Assembly: GCF_008806385.1 (NCBI RefSeq)
Contig: NZ_VZZK01000043.1
Coordinates: 1 to 42,427 of the forward strand
Origin: Methylobacterium soli
GTDB lineage: Bacteria; Pseudomonadota; Alphaproteobacteria; Rhizobiales; Beijerinckiaceae
Length of the DNA: 42,427 bases
Direction of reading: 5' to 3'
The position numbers and the translations under genes are program-made. The notes below the pieces were generated by a model. That model did no database searches. It had not been told where the DNA came from and was given only the letters and a program-made list of their open reading frames with translations. Shown piece by piece: positions 31,726 through 41,100 of this stretch (position 1 is the first letter of the stretch; every line of letters starts with the position of its first letter).

Positions 31726-32538
31726 TCAGGGACCGAACACGTCGTTCAGGCGCCTGGCGGGGGCTGCCCCCGCCAGATCCTCGAACGAGCCGGCCCGCAT
31801 GCGCTCGGCGGCGGCCAGCACCGCGCCCCAGCCGATTCGGGCGAGCGACCCGCCGACGCTGATGCGCCGGACGCCGAGTTCGGCGAGGTCGGCCATCCGC
31901 TGCCCGGGATCCATCACCAGCACGTTGAGGGGCTTGGGCGCCACCGCCCGCACCATCGCGGCGATGGCCTCCCGCCCGCGCACGCCCGGCGCGTAGAGGC
32001 AATCGGCGCCCGCCTCCGCGAAGGCGACGAGCTTGTCGATCGCCGGGCTCAGGGCCTGGGGATCGATCAGCAACCCCTCGGTCCGGGCGACCAGGACGAC
32101 GTCCTCCCCGGAGGCGTCGATCGCCGCGCGCGCGGCGCGGATGCGCTCCACCGCGAACCCGAGATCGTGGAGGCCCGACGGGGTGCCGTCCCGGTCCTCG
32201 ATGGAGAGGCCGGCCACGCCCGTCCCGATGGCGCGCGCGACGTTCCGCGCGACCCCCTCGGGATCGGGGGCGAACCCGGCCTCGTAATCGGCGTTCACCG
32301 GCAGGTCGACCGCCGCGCAGAGGGCGCTCAGGTGGGCCAGCACGTCGTCGCGGGTCACCGCGTAATCGGGGCGGCCCGCCGTCCAGGCGAAACCCGCGCT
32401 GGTCGAGGCCAGGGCGGAGAAGCCGAGATGCTGCAGCAGGCGGGCGCTGCCCAGGTCCCACGGATTGGGCAGCACGAAGCACCCGGCCTCGTGGAGGGCA
32501 CGGAAGGCGGCGCGCTTCTCGGCGACGGTCCGGGTCAT
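31726..32538 (-). CDS. PEP mutase / isocitrate lyase superfamily protein
   Basis: This 270-residue TIM-barrel protein begins with FRALHEAGCFVLPNPWDLGSARLL, typical of the PEP mutase/isocitrate lyase family. Metal-site strands are ADYEAGFA and SIEDRDG; a later strand reads VLVARTEG. The isocitrate-lyase KKCGH loop is absent, so it is more like 2-methylisocitrate lyase, oxaloacetate decarboxylase or carboxy-PEP mutase relatives. The substrate cannot be named from sequence. GAGGAGGA precedes the ATG at 32538. The ogt-type gene follows 56 bases later on the same strand. Confidence 0.85.
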   Translation of the reverse strand: MTRTVAEKRAAFRALHEAGCFVLPNPWDLGSARLLQHLGFSALASTSAGFAWTAGRPDYAVTRDDVLAHLSALCAAVDLPVNADYEAGFAPDPEGVARNVARAIGTGVAGLSIEDRDGTPSGLHDLGFAVERIRAARAAIDASGEDVVLVARTEGLLIDPQALSPAIDKLVAFAEAGADCLYAPGVRGREAIAAMVRAVAPKPLNVLVMDPGQRMADLAELGVRRISVGGSLARIGWGAVLAAAERMRAGSFEDLAGAAPARRLNDVFGP

Positions 32539-33003
32539 CGCAATCCTCCTCGCCCGTTCGCATCGCGCGACGGCGCCCGACGATCATCGCCGATCGCGGG
32601 CCCGGGGCAAGCGCGCGGCCGGGCCGGGAGGGCGCGAGGCTGTGCACGGCGCCCGTCACCGGGCACGCGGGCGCGAGGCGGATGACCGGCCGGGAACCCG
32701 CAGGTGGGTTCCCGGCGCAACGCCGCTGTGGCCTGGACGAGCGCGGCGGGCGGGGCCGGGACTCCGAGAGGCCGCCCGCGCCACCGCCGCGCCCTCGGCG
32801 GGAGCGCCACGAGCAGGGAGAATTTTTAATCCAGTTTGCAGCAACTCTAATATAGTTTAGAACACTTCCATAACATAGTCCTTGGCCTAAAACCTAAAAC
32901 TGGTAGGAAAACGCTCACCCGTCGCAAGGCGTGCGTTAACGTAGAATTATTGCTCGTTCTCGCGCCGCGTAGAGCGCCGGAACAACAGTGATACCGGCAA
33001 GAT
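32539..33003. other. Divergent spacer upstream of the TonB receptor
   Basis: These 465 bases have no supported gene. The first 280 are very GC-rich and hold an 11-bp inverted repeat at 32689-32716 (GCCGGGAACCC arms, six-base loop). From 32820 the sequence turns AT-rich and carries the Irr-like box at 32856-32872. Confidence 0.5.
32856..32872 (+). promoter_or_regulatory. Irr-type iron control element upstream of the siderophore receptor
   Basis: TTTAGAA-CAC-TTCCATA matches the Irr box TTTAGAA-N3-TTCTAAA at 12 of 14 arm positions, with a perfect left arm. It lies in the only AT-rich part of the spacer, 131 bases before the receptor start. Irr is the haem-responsive iron regulator of Hyphomicrobiales. 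Confidence 0.5.
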
Positions 33004-35325
33004 ATGACACAGCGCGTCTTTGGGCACACCCTGCATGGGTCCCTCTATGCTGCACTTCTCTCGACAACTTGCAGCTTGCTGATGCCGGGCGTGAGCGTGG
33101 CGCAATCCGCTCCGGCGGCTGACATCGAGCTGAACGAGCTGAGCGTGGCCGGCGAGGGCGCCGGGCGCAGCCTCGGCGGCGCCCTGTACGGGCCCGGCGG
33201 CGCCCTCGGCCCCGTGCCGGGCTACGTCGCCAGCCGCAGCACCGTCGGCACCAAGACGGACACGCCGATCCTGGAGACGGCGCAATCCGTCTCGGTCATC
33301 GGCCGCAAGCAGATCGAGGAGCAGAACGCGCTCACCGTCAACCAGGCCCTGCGCTACACCCCGAGCGTCACCACCGAGCAGCGCGGCGGCGCCGGCTCGA
33401 CGCGGCTCGAGCAATTCTATATCCGCGGCTTCACCGCACCGGTCTTCCTGGACGGGCTCGTCCTGCCGGGCAGCCGCGACGCCTTCCCGACGGTCGATCC
33501 CTTCCGGCTCGAGCGCATCGACATCATCAAGGGGCCGGCCTCGGTCCTGTACGGCCAGTCCGGACCGGGCGGCATCGTCAACCTCGTCTCGAAGGTCCCG
33601 CAATTCGTCCGCCACGGCGAGATCTTCGTGCAGGGCGGCGGCTTCAACGAGGTGCGGGGCGGCCTCGACGTCGGCGGGCCGATCCCGTCCGAGGCCGGGC
33701 CCCTGGCCGACCAGTTCGCCTACCGGGTGATCGCCGGCGGCTGGAAGGGCGACGGGCCGGCGGTGACCACGCAGGTCGAGCGCGTCTTCATCAACCCGAG
33801 CCTGACCTGGCGCCCGTCCACGGACACCCAGCTCACCGTCATCGGCAATTACCAGCGCGATCCGTTCTCGGGCTTCTACGGCGGCTTCCCGGCGGTCGGC
33901 ACGGTCTTCCCCAGGAATTTCGGCAACGGCTTCACCGGGCGCCTCCCGGTTGATTTCTACGACGGCGACCGCAACTTCGAGCGCTCGGACCGGACGCAGG
34001 GCTCGATCAGCTACCTGTTCGACCACCGCTTCAACGACAATCTGCGCTTCCACTCGGCGGGCCGCTACCTCTACACCGAGGGCGATTATCGCAGTGTCTA
34101 CAGTGCCTTCAACACCGCCAACGGTCCATTCACGAGCGGGCCGATCATCAGCCGCTCACGCGGCGGCACAAATGTCGAGATCGACGCCTTCACGATCGAC
34201 AACAACGTCGTGGCGAACTTCGACACCGGCATCTTTGCCCACACCGCATTGCTCGGCGTCGATCATCGCACTTTCCGCACCCACACGCTCTCCGGCCCTT
34301 TTCCAGCAGCTCCTAGCCTGAACGCGCTGGCGCCGAACTACTTCACGAACATCCCGGAAGTTCCCTTCACCTCGGATGCGACGATCACCGCCGAGCAGAC
34401 CGGCGTGTATGTCCAGGACCAAGTCAAATTCGATCGCCTCGTGCTGACGCTCGGCGGGCGCTACGACACCGCCCGGCAGACTGGCCCAACCCGGACGATC
34501 GCGACCGGTGTCGTCGCCAATCAGGACGTGCCGGCGGACGCGTTCACCTACCGGGCAAGCTTGCTCTATCTGTTCGACAGCGGTGTCGCGCCGTACGTCT
34601 CGTACAGCGAGGCCTTCGAGCCGATCACCACCGGCCGCATCTTCGACACCGCCTTCGGCACCGCGGGACGCATTCCCAACCCCATTGCGAGCAATCAGTA
34701 CGAGGCCGGCATCAAGTACCAGCCGCCCGGGACCGACATCCTGCTGACCGCCGCGGCCTTCGACATCCGCCGCTCGAATGCAACGAACCCGGATCCGGTC
34801 AATAACGGCTTCGTTGTGCAGACGGGCGAAGTCGGCGTGCAGGGGATCGAGTTCGAGGCGCGCGCGAACATCACCGAGGGCCTGACCCTGGTCGGCGGTT
34901 TCTCGCTGCTCGATATTAAGAACACCCGCGACATCACCACGACGAGCAACGACCTGACCGGGCAGCAGGTGCCGCTCCTCGGCCGCAGCCCGGTGCTGGT
35001 GCCCGACTCCACGGCCTCGTTGTTCGCGAACTACCGCTTCACGGACGGGCCGCTCATCGGGCTCGGGATCGGCGGCGGCGTGCGCTATCTCGGACCGTCC
35101 TGGGGCGATCCGGCGAACACCTTCAAGGTGCCGGCGAGCGTTCTCCTCGATGCGGTGCTCTCCTACGACCTGAAGCACCTCGACGCCTCGCTCCAGGGCT
35201 TCCAGTTCCAGCTCAACGCCAACAACTTGCTCGACGAGCGCTACGTCACGGGCTGCTTCAGCTACTCGGGCTGCTATTACGGCCTGCCGCGTACAGTCTA
35301 CGCGACCCTGCGCTATCGCTGGTAA
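33004..35325 (+). CDS. TonB-dependent siderophore receptor
   Basis: This 773-residue outer-membrane receptor has a signal peptide (cleavage likely after VSVAQ at about residue 34), a plug domain (residues about 75-220, with TPILETAQSVSVIGRKQIEEQNAL and RIDIIKGPASVLYGQSGPGGIVN in pieces) and a C-terminal beta barrel ending in YATLRYRW, an aromatic end as required for outer-membrane insertion. The plug IIKGPASVLYG pattern is that of ferric hydroxamate/catecholate receptors. The exact siderophore is unknown. The start codon at 33004 has a weak Shine-Dalgarno. A PepSY membrane protein follows 12 bases later, and an Irr-like box lies upstream, so iron-limited expression is likely. Confidence 0.93.
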   Translation: MTQRVFGHTLHGSLYAALLSTTCSLLMPGVSVAQSAPAADIELNELSVAGEGAGRSLGGALYGPGGALGPVPGYVASRSTVGTKTDTPILETAQSVSVIGRKQIEEQNALTVNQALRYTPSVTTEQRGGAGSTRLEQFYIRGFTAPVFLDGLVLPGSRDAFPTVDPFRLERIDIIKGPASVLYGQSGPGGIVNLVSKVPQFVRHGEIFVQGGGFNEVRGGLDVGGPIPSEAGPLADQFAYRVIAGGWKGDGPAVTTQVERVFINPSLTWRPSTDTQLTVIGNYQRDPFSGFYGGFPAVGTVFPRNFGNGFTGRLPVDFYDGDRNFERSDRTQGSISYLFDHRFNDNLRFHSAGRYLYTEGDYRSVYSAFNTANGPFTSGPIISRSRGGTNVEIDAFTIDNNVVANFDTGIFAHTALLGVDHRTFRTHTLSGPFPAAPSLNALAPNYFTNIPEVPFTSDATITAEQTGVYVQDQVKFDRLVLTLGGRYDTARQTGPTRTIATGVVANQDVPADAFTYRASLLYLFDSGVAPYVSYSEAFEPITTGRIFDTAFGTAGRIPNPIASNQYEAGIKYQPPGTDILLTAAAFDIRRSNATNPDPVNNGFVVQTGEVGVQGIEFEARANITEGLTLVGGFSLLDIKNTRDITTTSNDLTGQQVPLLGRSPVLVPDSTASLFANYRFTDGPLIGLGIGGGVRYLGPSWGDPANTFKVPASVLLDAVLSYDLKHLDASLQGFQFQLNANNLLDERYVTGCFSYSGCYYGLPRTVYATLRYRW

Positions 35326-35337
35326 GGGCACGTCCGG

Positions 35338-36924
35338 ATGCGCAACGGTTTCCGTCAATCGATGGCATGGCTGCACGCCTGGTCGGGCCTCGTGGTCGGC
35401 TGGGTGCTCTTCGCCGTCTTCGTCACCGGCACCGCCAGCTATTACAAGCCCGAGATCTCGCGGTGGATGCAACCCGAACTGCGCCAAAGCGGAGATCTCG
35501 GTCCCGAGGCTACGGCGAGGGCAGCGGAGCGCGCCATCGTCTACCTACAGGAGCACGCGCAGGAGGCTCGGTCATGGTTCATCACGCTGCCGACACCCGA
35601 GAAGCCGGCGGTGGGGCTGTTCTGGCGGAAAGGCCCCGGCCAACCACCCAATCAAGTCCTGCTTGATCCTGAAACCGGAATCCCGGCCGCAGTGCGTGAG
35701 ACGCGGGGCGGCGACTTCCTCTACCGCTTCCATTTCGAGCTGCATCTGCCGCCGATCTGGGGGCGGTGGATCGTCGGCATCTGCGCCATGATCATGCTGG
35801 TGGCGCTGATCTCCGGCATCATCACCCACCGGCGCATCTTCGCGGACTTCTTCACCTTCCGGCGGGATAAGTCGGCCCAGCGCGGCTGGCTCGACGCACA
35901 CAACGTCACGGGCGTTCTGGCTCTGCCCTATCACCTGATGATCACCTATACGGGCATTGTCACGTTCGGGCTGATGTACATGCCCTGGGGCGTGCAGACC
36001 GCCTACAAGGGCGACCAGCCGCGCTTCTTCGCGGAATCCGGCCAGATCACCGCCCCGCGCCCGCCTTCGGGTCAGCCCGGCACGCTGGCCCCCGTCGGCC
36101 CGATGGTGCGCCAGGCGATGGCCACGATCCCGGAGCCGCTGGAGCGCCTCTCGATCATCAACCCGAAGGACGCGAACGCGTCGGTCGTGGCGGTGTTCGA
36201 GGAGCCGCACGGGCTCTCCCACGAGCATCCCCAGATCGCCTTCGACGGCACGACTGGCGCGGTCCTGGAAATGCGGGCGGGCGGGCTGAAGCCGGCGTCC
36301 AAGACCTTCACCACGATGGTGGGCCTGCACGAGGCGCATTTCGCCAGGCCCACCCTGCGGATCCTGTTCTTCCTGTGCGGGCTCGCCGGCTGCGCCATGG
36401 TGGCGACCGGGCTCCTGCTCTGGTCGGTGGCGCGCCTGCCGAAGCCCGGCGCGCAGCGTTCCGTCGGCCTGCGGCTCGTCCAGGGCCTCAACGTCGCCAC
36501 CGTGGCCGGCCTGCCGGCGGCCGTCGCGGCCTATTTCCTGGCGAACCGGATCCTGCCCGTCGGGCTGGCGGACCGGGCCGCCTGGGAGGTCCGCGGGTTC
36601 TTCGCCGTCTGGCTGCTCATCGGCCTCGTCGCCCTGCTGCGCCCGCAACGCCGCGCCTGGCCCGAGATGCTGACGGCGGCGGCCGCCCTGTACGCGGCCG
36701 TCTGCGCCGCGGACGCCCTGCGGATCGCCCGGGATGGCCTCGCCGGGGCGCCCGCCGTCGAGCCGGTCTTCCTCGGCTTCGATGCCGCGATGCTCGTGCT
36801 CGCCGGCCTCCTCCTCGTCGCGGCCCGGAAGGCCGCCCGCCACGAGGGCACCCGCCGCGCGCCGGCGGCGCGGAACACGGCGCCGGCGCGACGCCGCTCC
36901 GCGATGCTGGAAGCCGGGGAGTGA
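35338..36924 (+). CDS. PepSY-associated transmembrane protein
   Basis: This 528-residue inner-membrane protein belongs to the PepSY_TM family (first helix LHAWSGLVVGWVLFAVFVTGTASYY; PepSY-type periplasmic segments around ALLDPETG-like QVLLDPETGIP and IAFDGTTGAVLEM). Histidines in the helices (LHAWSG, RFHFELH, DAHNVTGV, LHEAHF) fit haem binding, and members next to TonB receptors are thought to reduce ferric siderophores in the periplasm. About seven hydrophobic helices are seen, three or four of them in the C-terminal 170 residues. It starts 12 bases after the receptor stop codon, so they form one operon. Confidence 0.9.
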   Translation: MRNGFRQSMAWLHAWSGLVVGWVLFAVFVTGTASYYKPEISRWMQPELRQSGDLGPEATARAAERAIVYLQEHAQEARSWFITLPTPEKPAVGLFWRKGPGQPPNQVLLDPETGIPAAVRETRGGDFLYRFHFELHLPPIWGRWIVGICAMIMLVALISGIITHRRIFADFFTFRRDKSAQRGWLDAHNVTGVLALPYHLMITYTGIVTFGLMYMPWGVQTAYKGDQPRFFAESGQITAPRPPSGQPGTLAPVGPMVRQAMATIPEPLERLSIINPKDANASVVAVFEEPHGLSHEHPQIAFDGTTGAVLEMRAGGLKPASKTFTTMVGLHEAHFARPTLRILFFLCGLAGCAMVATGLLLWSVARLPKPGAQRSVGLRLVQGLNVATVAGLPAAVAAYFLANRILPVGLADRAAWEVRGFFAVWLLIGLVALLRPQRRAWPEMLTAAAALYAAVCAADALRIARDGLAGAPAVEPVFLGFDAAMLVLAGLLLVAARKAARHEGTRRAPAARNTAPARRRSAMLEAGE

Positions 36925-36929
36925 GTGGG

Positions 36930-36961
36930 GGGCCGGCGCCGCGATCATCCAGCGCCGGCCC
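36930..36961. terminator. Hairpin between convergent PepSY and oxidoreductase genes
   Basis: A 10-bp perfect stem (GGGCCGGCGC and complement) closes a 12-base loop. It fills most of the 43-base gap between two convergent stop codons and probably ends both transcripts. Confidence 0.55.
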
Positions 36962-36967
36962 GCCGCG

Positions 36968-37948
36968 TCAGGGCTCGATCAGGATGGCGCCGACGACGCG
37001 GCGCGCCTCGGCCGCCTCATGCGCCTCCACCACCCGGTCGAGGGAGAAGCGCTCCCCGATATCGACCCGGACATGTCCCCGGCCGATCGCGTCGAAGAGG
37101 TCGGCCGCGTTGGCCCGGAAGGTCGCCGCGTCGGCATTGTGCGGGAACACCGAGGGCCGCGTCAGGAACAGGCAGCCCTTCTTGTTCAGGAGCTCCGGCT
37201 CGATCGCGGGCGGGGGACCGGAGGCGCCCCCGTAGGAGACGACGAGCCCGAACGGGGCCGCGCAATCGAGCGAGCGGATCAGCGTGTCCTTGCCGACCGC
37301 GTCGTAGACGACGCGCGCCTTGCGGCCGCCCGTGGCCTCCAGGAACGCCGTCGGCCACTCAGGCTCATTGAGGTCGACCACGGCCTTGCAACCGGCGGCG
37401 AGCGCGGCGTCGCGTTTCTGCGGGGATCCGGTGGTGCCGATGACGGTGGCGCCGAGGGCGGTCGCCCAGCGGGTCAGGATCTGTCCGACGCCGCCGGCCG
37501 CCGAATGGACCAGCAGGAGCTCGCCCGGCTGGACGGCATGAGTCTTCCGGAGCAGGTACTGCGCCGTCATGCCCTTGAACAGGAGCGTGGCCGCGGCCTC
37601 GTCGCTCACCCCGTCGGGCAGCACCACGAGCTTGTCCGCCGGGACGTTGCGTCGGTCCGCATAGGCCCCGACGCCGGCATTCATGTAGGCGACCCTGTCG
37701 CCGGTCCGGATCTCGGCCACGCCCGGCCCCACCGCCTCGACGGTCCCGGCCGCCTCGAACCCGAGTCCGGTGGGGCTCGGCAGCGGATAGGCGCCCTTGC
37801 GCTGGTAGACGTCGATGAAGTTGAAGCCGACCGCCGTCTGGCGGAGCTGGACCTCCCCCGGGCCCGGATCCGGCAGATCCTCGGTCCTCACCGACATAAC
37901 CTGCGGCGGACCGAATTCCGTGATCACCACGCTGCGTCTGGTCGACAT
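36968..37948 (-). CDS. Quinone oxidoreductase, MDR family (QOR type)
   Basis: This 326-residue zinc-free medium-chain dehydrogenase reduces quinones with NADPH by homology. Landmarks: FNFIDVYQRKGAYPLP near residue 42, GLGFEAAGTVEAVGPGV, MTAQYLLRKTH, and the nucleotide-binding motif HSAAGGVGQILTRWA. The absence of zinc-ligand cysteines fits QOR. The ATG at 37948 is preceded by GGAGGCAAG. It lies 165 bases downstream of putA on the same strand, with no clear functional link. Confidence 0.92.
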   Translation of the reverse strand: MSTRRSVVITEFGPPQVMSVRTEDLPDPGPGEVQLRQTAVGFNFIDVYQRKGAYPLPSPTGLGFEAAGTVEAVGPGVAEIRTGDRVAYMNAGVGAYADRRNVPADKLVVLPDGVSDEAAATLLFKGMTAQYLLRKTHAVQPGELLLVHSAAGGVGQILTRWATALGATVIGTTGSPQKRDAALAAGCKAVVDLNEPEWPTAFLEATGGRKARVVYDAVGKDTLIRSLDCAAPFGLVVSYGGASGPPPAIEPELLNKKGCLFLTRPSVFPHNADAATFRANAADLFDAIGRGHVRVDIGERFSLDRVVEAHEAAEARRVVGAILIEP

Positions 37949-38113
37949 GGGGGGCTTGCCTCCTGGGATCTGCCTGTCCGGGCGCCGGGCGAGCCTCACC
38001 GGTCTCGTCCCCGCATCCTCGCACGATGGATCGCTTGTCTTACGCGAAGTGAGCGGCGAAGCGCGCGAGCAATCTGCGAAAGGCCGGCCGATCGGGGACG
38101 GCGATCGCGGCGC

Positions 38114-41100
38114 TCAGACGAGCGCCATCAGGCTCGCATTGCCGCCGGCCGCGCTGGTGTTGATGCTGGTCGCGCGCTCGGTGAGGAGCCAGGCCAGAGG
38201 GTAGGACGTCTCGCCCGCCGCATCGGGCCGGGCCACGTGGATCGGCACGATCGGCCCGGGGCGGCGGGCGAGCGTCCCGGCGAGCGCGATCAGCGCGGGG
38301 GCCGGCCCCTGCCACAGCACGGCCGCGACCGCGTCGAGATCCCCCGCCGCCTCGACCGCGATCCAGGGCCGCAGGCTCGATGGCAGATCCGCGAGCGCGG
38401 CGCGCGCCGATTCCGGGGCCCGCACCACGGCGCGGTTGCCGGTGGCGAGCGCCGCCGCGACCTGGGCGAGCATTGCCGCCTGCGTCTGCGCCGCGCAGAG
38501 AACCGACCCTCGCGGGTGGAACGCGTAGAGGTTCGTCTCGCCAACCGGGCCCGGCAGCGTGATCTCCCGGCCGAGAAGGCTCCGGGGAATCGCGGCAGGT
38601 TGGCCCCGCGCGCGCAGCCAATCCGCCCAGGCCCTCGCGGCGGCCGGCCACGGGCCGATTCCGGTCTCGGCCTGGTCGGCCAGGCGCGGCTCGGGAGAGC
38701 CGCTCGCGAGCAGCCGGCGCAGGTAGAGCGGCCCGCCGGCCTTCGGACCGGTGCCGGACAGCCCATGCCCACCGAAGGGCTGGACGCCGACGACCGCGCC
38801 GACGAGGTTGCGGTTAACGTAGACGTTGCCGGCCCGGCTGAGGGCCCGGGCCCGCGCGACCGTCTCGTCGATGCGCGTATGCACCCCGAAGGTCAGGGCG
38901 TAGCCGGTCGCGTTGATCTCCGCCATCAGCCGTTCGAGGCCGTCGCGGGGGTAGCGGACCACGTGCAGCACCGGCCCGAACACCTCCCGGGTCAGCTCCG
39001 CGACGCGGGTCAGCTCGATCACGGTCGGGGGCACGAAGCTACCCTCGGCGCATGCGGGCGGGAGCGTGGCCTGGTGCACGCGGCGCCCGGCCGCCCGCAT
39101 CCCGGCCACATGGGCCAGGATCCCGGTCGCCGCCTCCGCGCTGATCACCGGCCCGATATCGGTCGCGAGCCGGTCGGGATTGCCGAGGCGGAGCTCGGCC
39201 ATCGCGCCCTTGAGCAGGCCGAGCGTCCGGTCAGCCACCTCCTCCTGAAGGCAGAGCAGGCGGAGCGCCGAGCAGCGCTGCCCGGCCGAGTCGAAGGCGG
39301 AGGCGAGGACATCCGCCACCACCTGCTCGGTGAGGGCCGAGGAATCCACCACCAGGGCGTTCTGGCCGCCGGTCTCGGCGATCAGCGGCACGGGCCGCCC
39401 GTCGGGGTTCAGCCGCTCGGCGAGCGCGGCCTGGATCTGCCGGGCGACCTCGGTCGAGCCCGTGAACATCACGCCCCGGACCCGCGCATCGGCCACGAGC
39501 TTGGCGCCGACCGCCCCGCCCCCGGGCAGGAATTGCAGGGCCGGGACCGGCACGCCGGCTTCGTGGAGCAGGCGCACCGCCTCGGCGGCCACCAGGGGCG
39601 TCTCCTCGGCGGGCTTGGCCAGGACCGCGTTCCCGGCCGCGAGGGCGCCCGCGACCTGCCCGGTGAAGATCGCGAGCGGGAAGTTCCAGGGACTGATGCA
39701 GAGCACGGGCCCGAGGGCTCGATGCGCCGGCGTGAAGTCGCTGGCCTGCGCCGCGTAGTAGCGCAGGAAATCCACGGCCTCGCGGATCTCCGCGACCGCG
39801 CTCGGGACAGACTTGCCCGCCTCGCGCACGAGGAGGCTGATGAGCGCGGCCCGTCGGCCTTCCAGCTGCGCGGCCGCCCGCATCAGGCAGGCGGCGCGCT
39901 CGGGGGCCGGCTTGGCGGCCCAGTCGTCGTGGGCGGCATCGGCCGCGGCGAGCGCCGCCTCGACCTCCGCGGCCCCGGCCTCCACCACCGTGCCGACCCG
40001 GTCGCGCCGGTCCGCCGGGTTGAGGACGGGCGCCGCGACCGCGTCGGGAGACCCGACGCGCGGGGCCTCGGCCAGGATCGGGGCGGCCCGCCAGGGCGCC
40101 GAGCCGCCTTCGCGCAGCGCCGCCCCGAGGTCGGCGAGCGCGCGCTCGTTCGAGAGATCGAGGCCCGCCGCATTCGCCCGGTCCGGATAGAGGTCGCGCG
40201 GGCGCTTGATCGCCGGGTGGGGGGCGCCGAGGGGCTCGATCGCCCGCGCCTGCGCGACGGGGTCGCGGGCAAGCTCCGCGACCGGCACCGCCGGATCGGC
40301 GATGCGGTGGACGAAGGAGGAATTGGCGCCGTTCTCTAGGAGCCGGCGCACGAGGTAGGCGAGCAGGGTCTCGTGCGTGCCCACCGGCGCGTAGATGCGG
40401 CAGGGCCGGTTGAGCGCATTGTGGCCCACCACCTCCTCGTAGAGGGCCTCGCCCATCCCGTGCAGGCACTGAAACTCGTAATCCCCGGTCTCGAAGCGGT
40501 CTCCCCCCATCGCATGGATGGCGGCCAGGGTCTGGGCGTTGTGGGTGGCGAATTGCGGGAAGACCGCGTCGGGCGCGGCCAGGAGCTTGGCCGCGCAGGC
40601 GAGGTAGGACACGTCCGTGTGGACCTTGCGGGTGAAGACCGGGAAATCCTCCAGCCCGTCGACCTGGGCCCGCTTGATCTCGCTGTCCCAGTAGGCGCCC
40701 TTCACGAGGCGGACCATGAGCCGCCGTCCGGTCCGGCGCGCGAGGTCGATCAGAAAGTCGAGCACGAAGGGCGCGCGCTTCTGGTAGGCCTGCACCACGA
40801 AGCCGACGCCGTCCCAGCCCGCGAGAGCGGGGTCGCCGCAGAGGTCTTCGAGGATGTCGAGGGACAGATCGAGCCGGTCCGCCTCCTCGGCATCGATGTT
40901 GAGCCCGATCTCGTAGCGCCGCGCCAGCGCCGCCAGGGCGGCGGCCCGCGGCAGCAGCTCGGCCATGACCCGGGCCCGCTGGGCGCGGGCATAGCGGGGA
41001 TGAAGCGCCGAGAGCTTGATCGAGATGCCGGGCCCCTCGTAGAGGCCGCGCCCGCCCGAGGCCCGGCCGATGGCGTGGATCGCCCGCTCATAATCGCCCT

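Noticed and set aside
32689..32716. Strong 11-bp inverted repeat as a terminator
   Set aside because: It lies between divergent genes, so no transcript is known to end there; kept only as part of the spacer description.
36734..40339. Long plus-strand open frame opposite the oxidoreductase and putA genes
   Set aside because: putA is certain on the other strand; this frame is an effect of codon bias.
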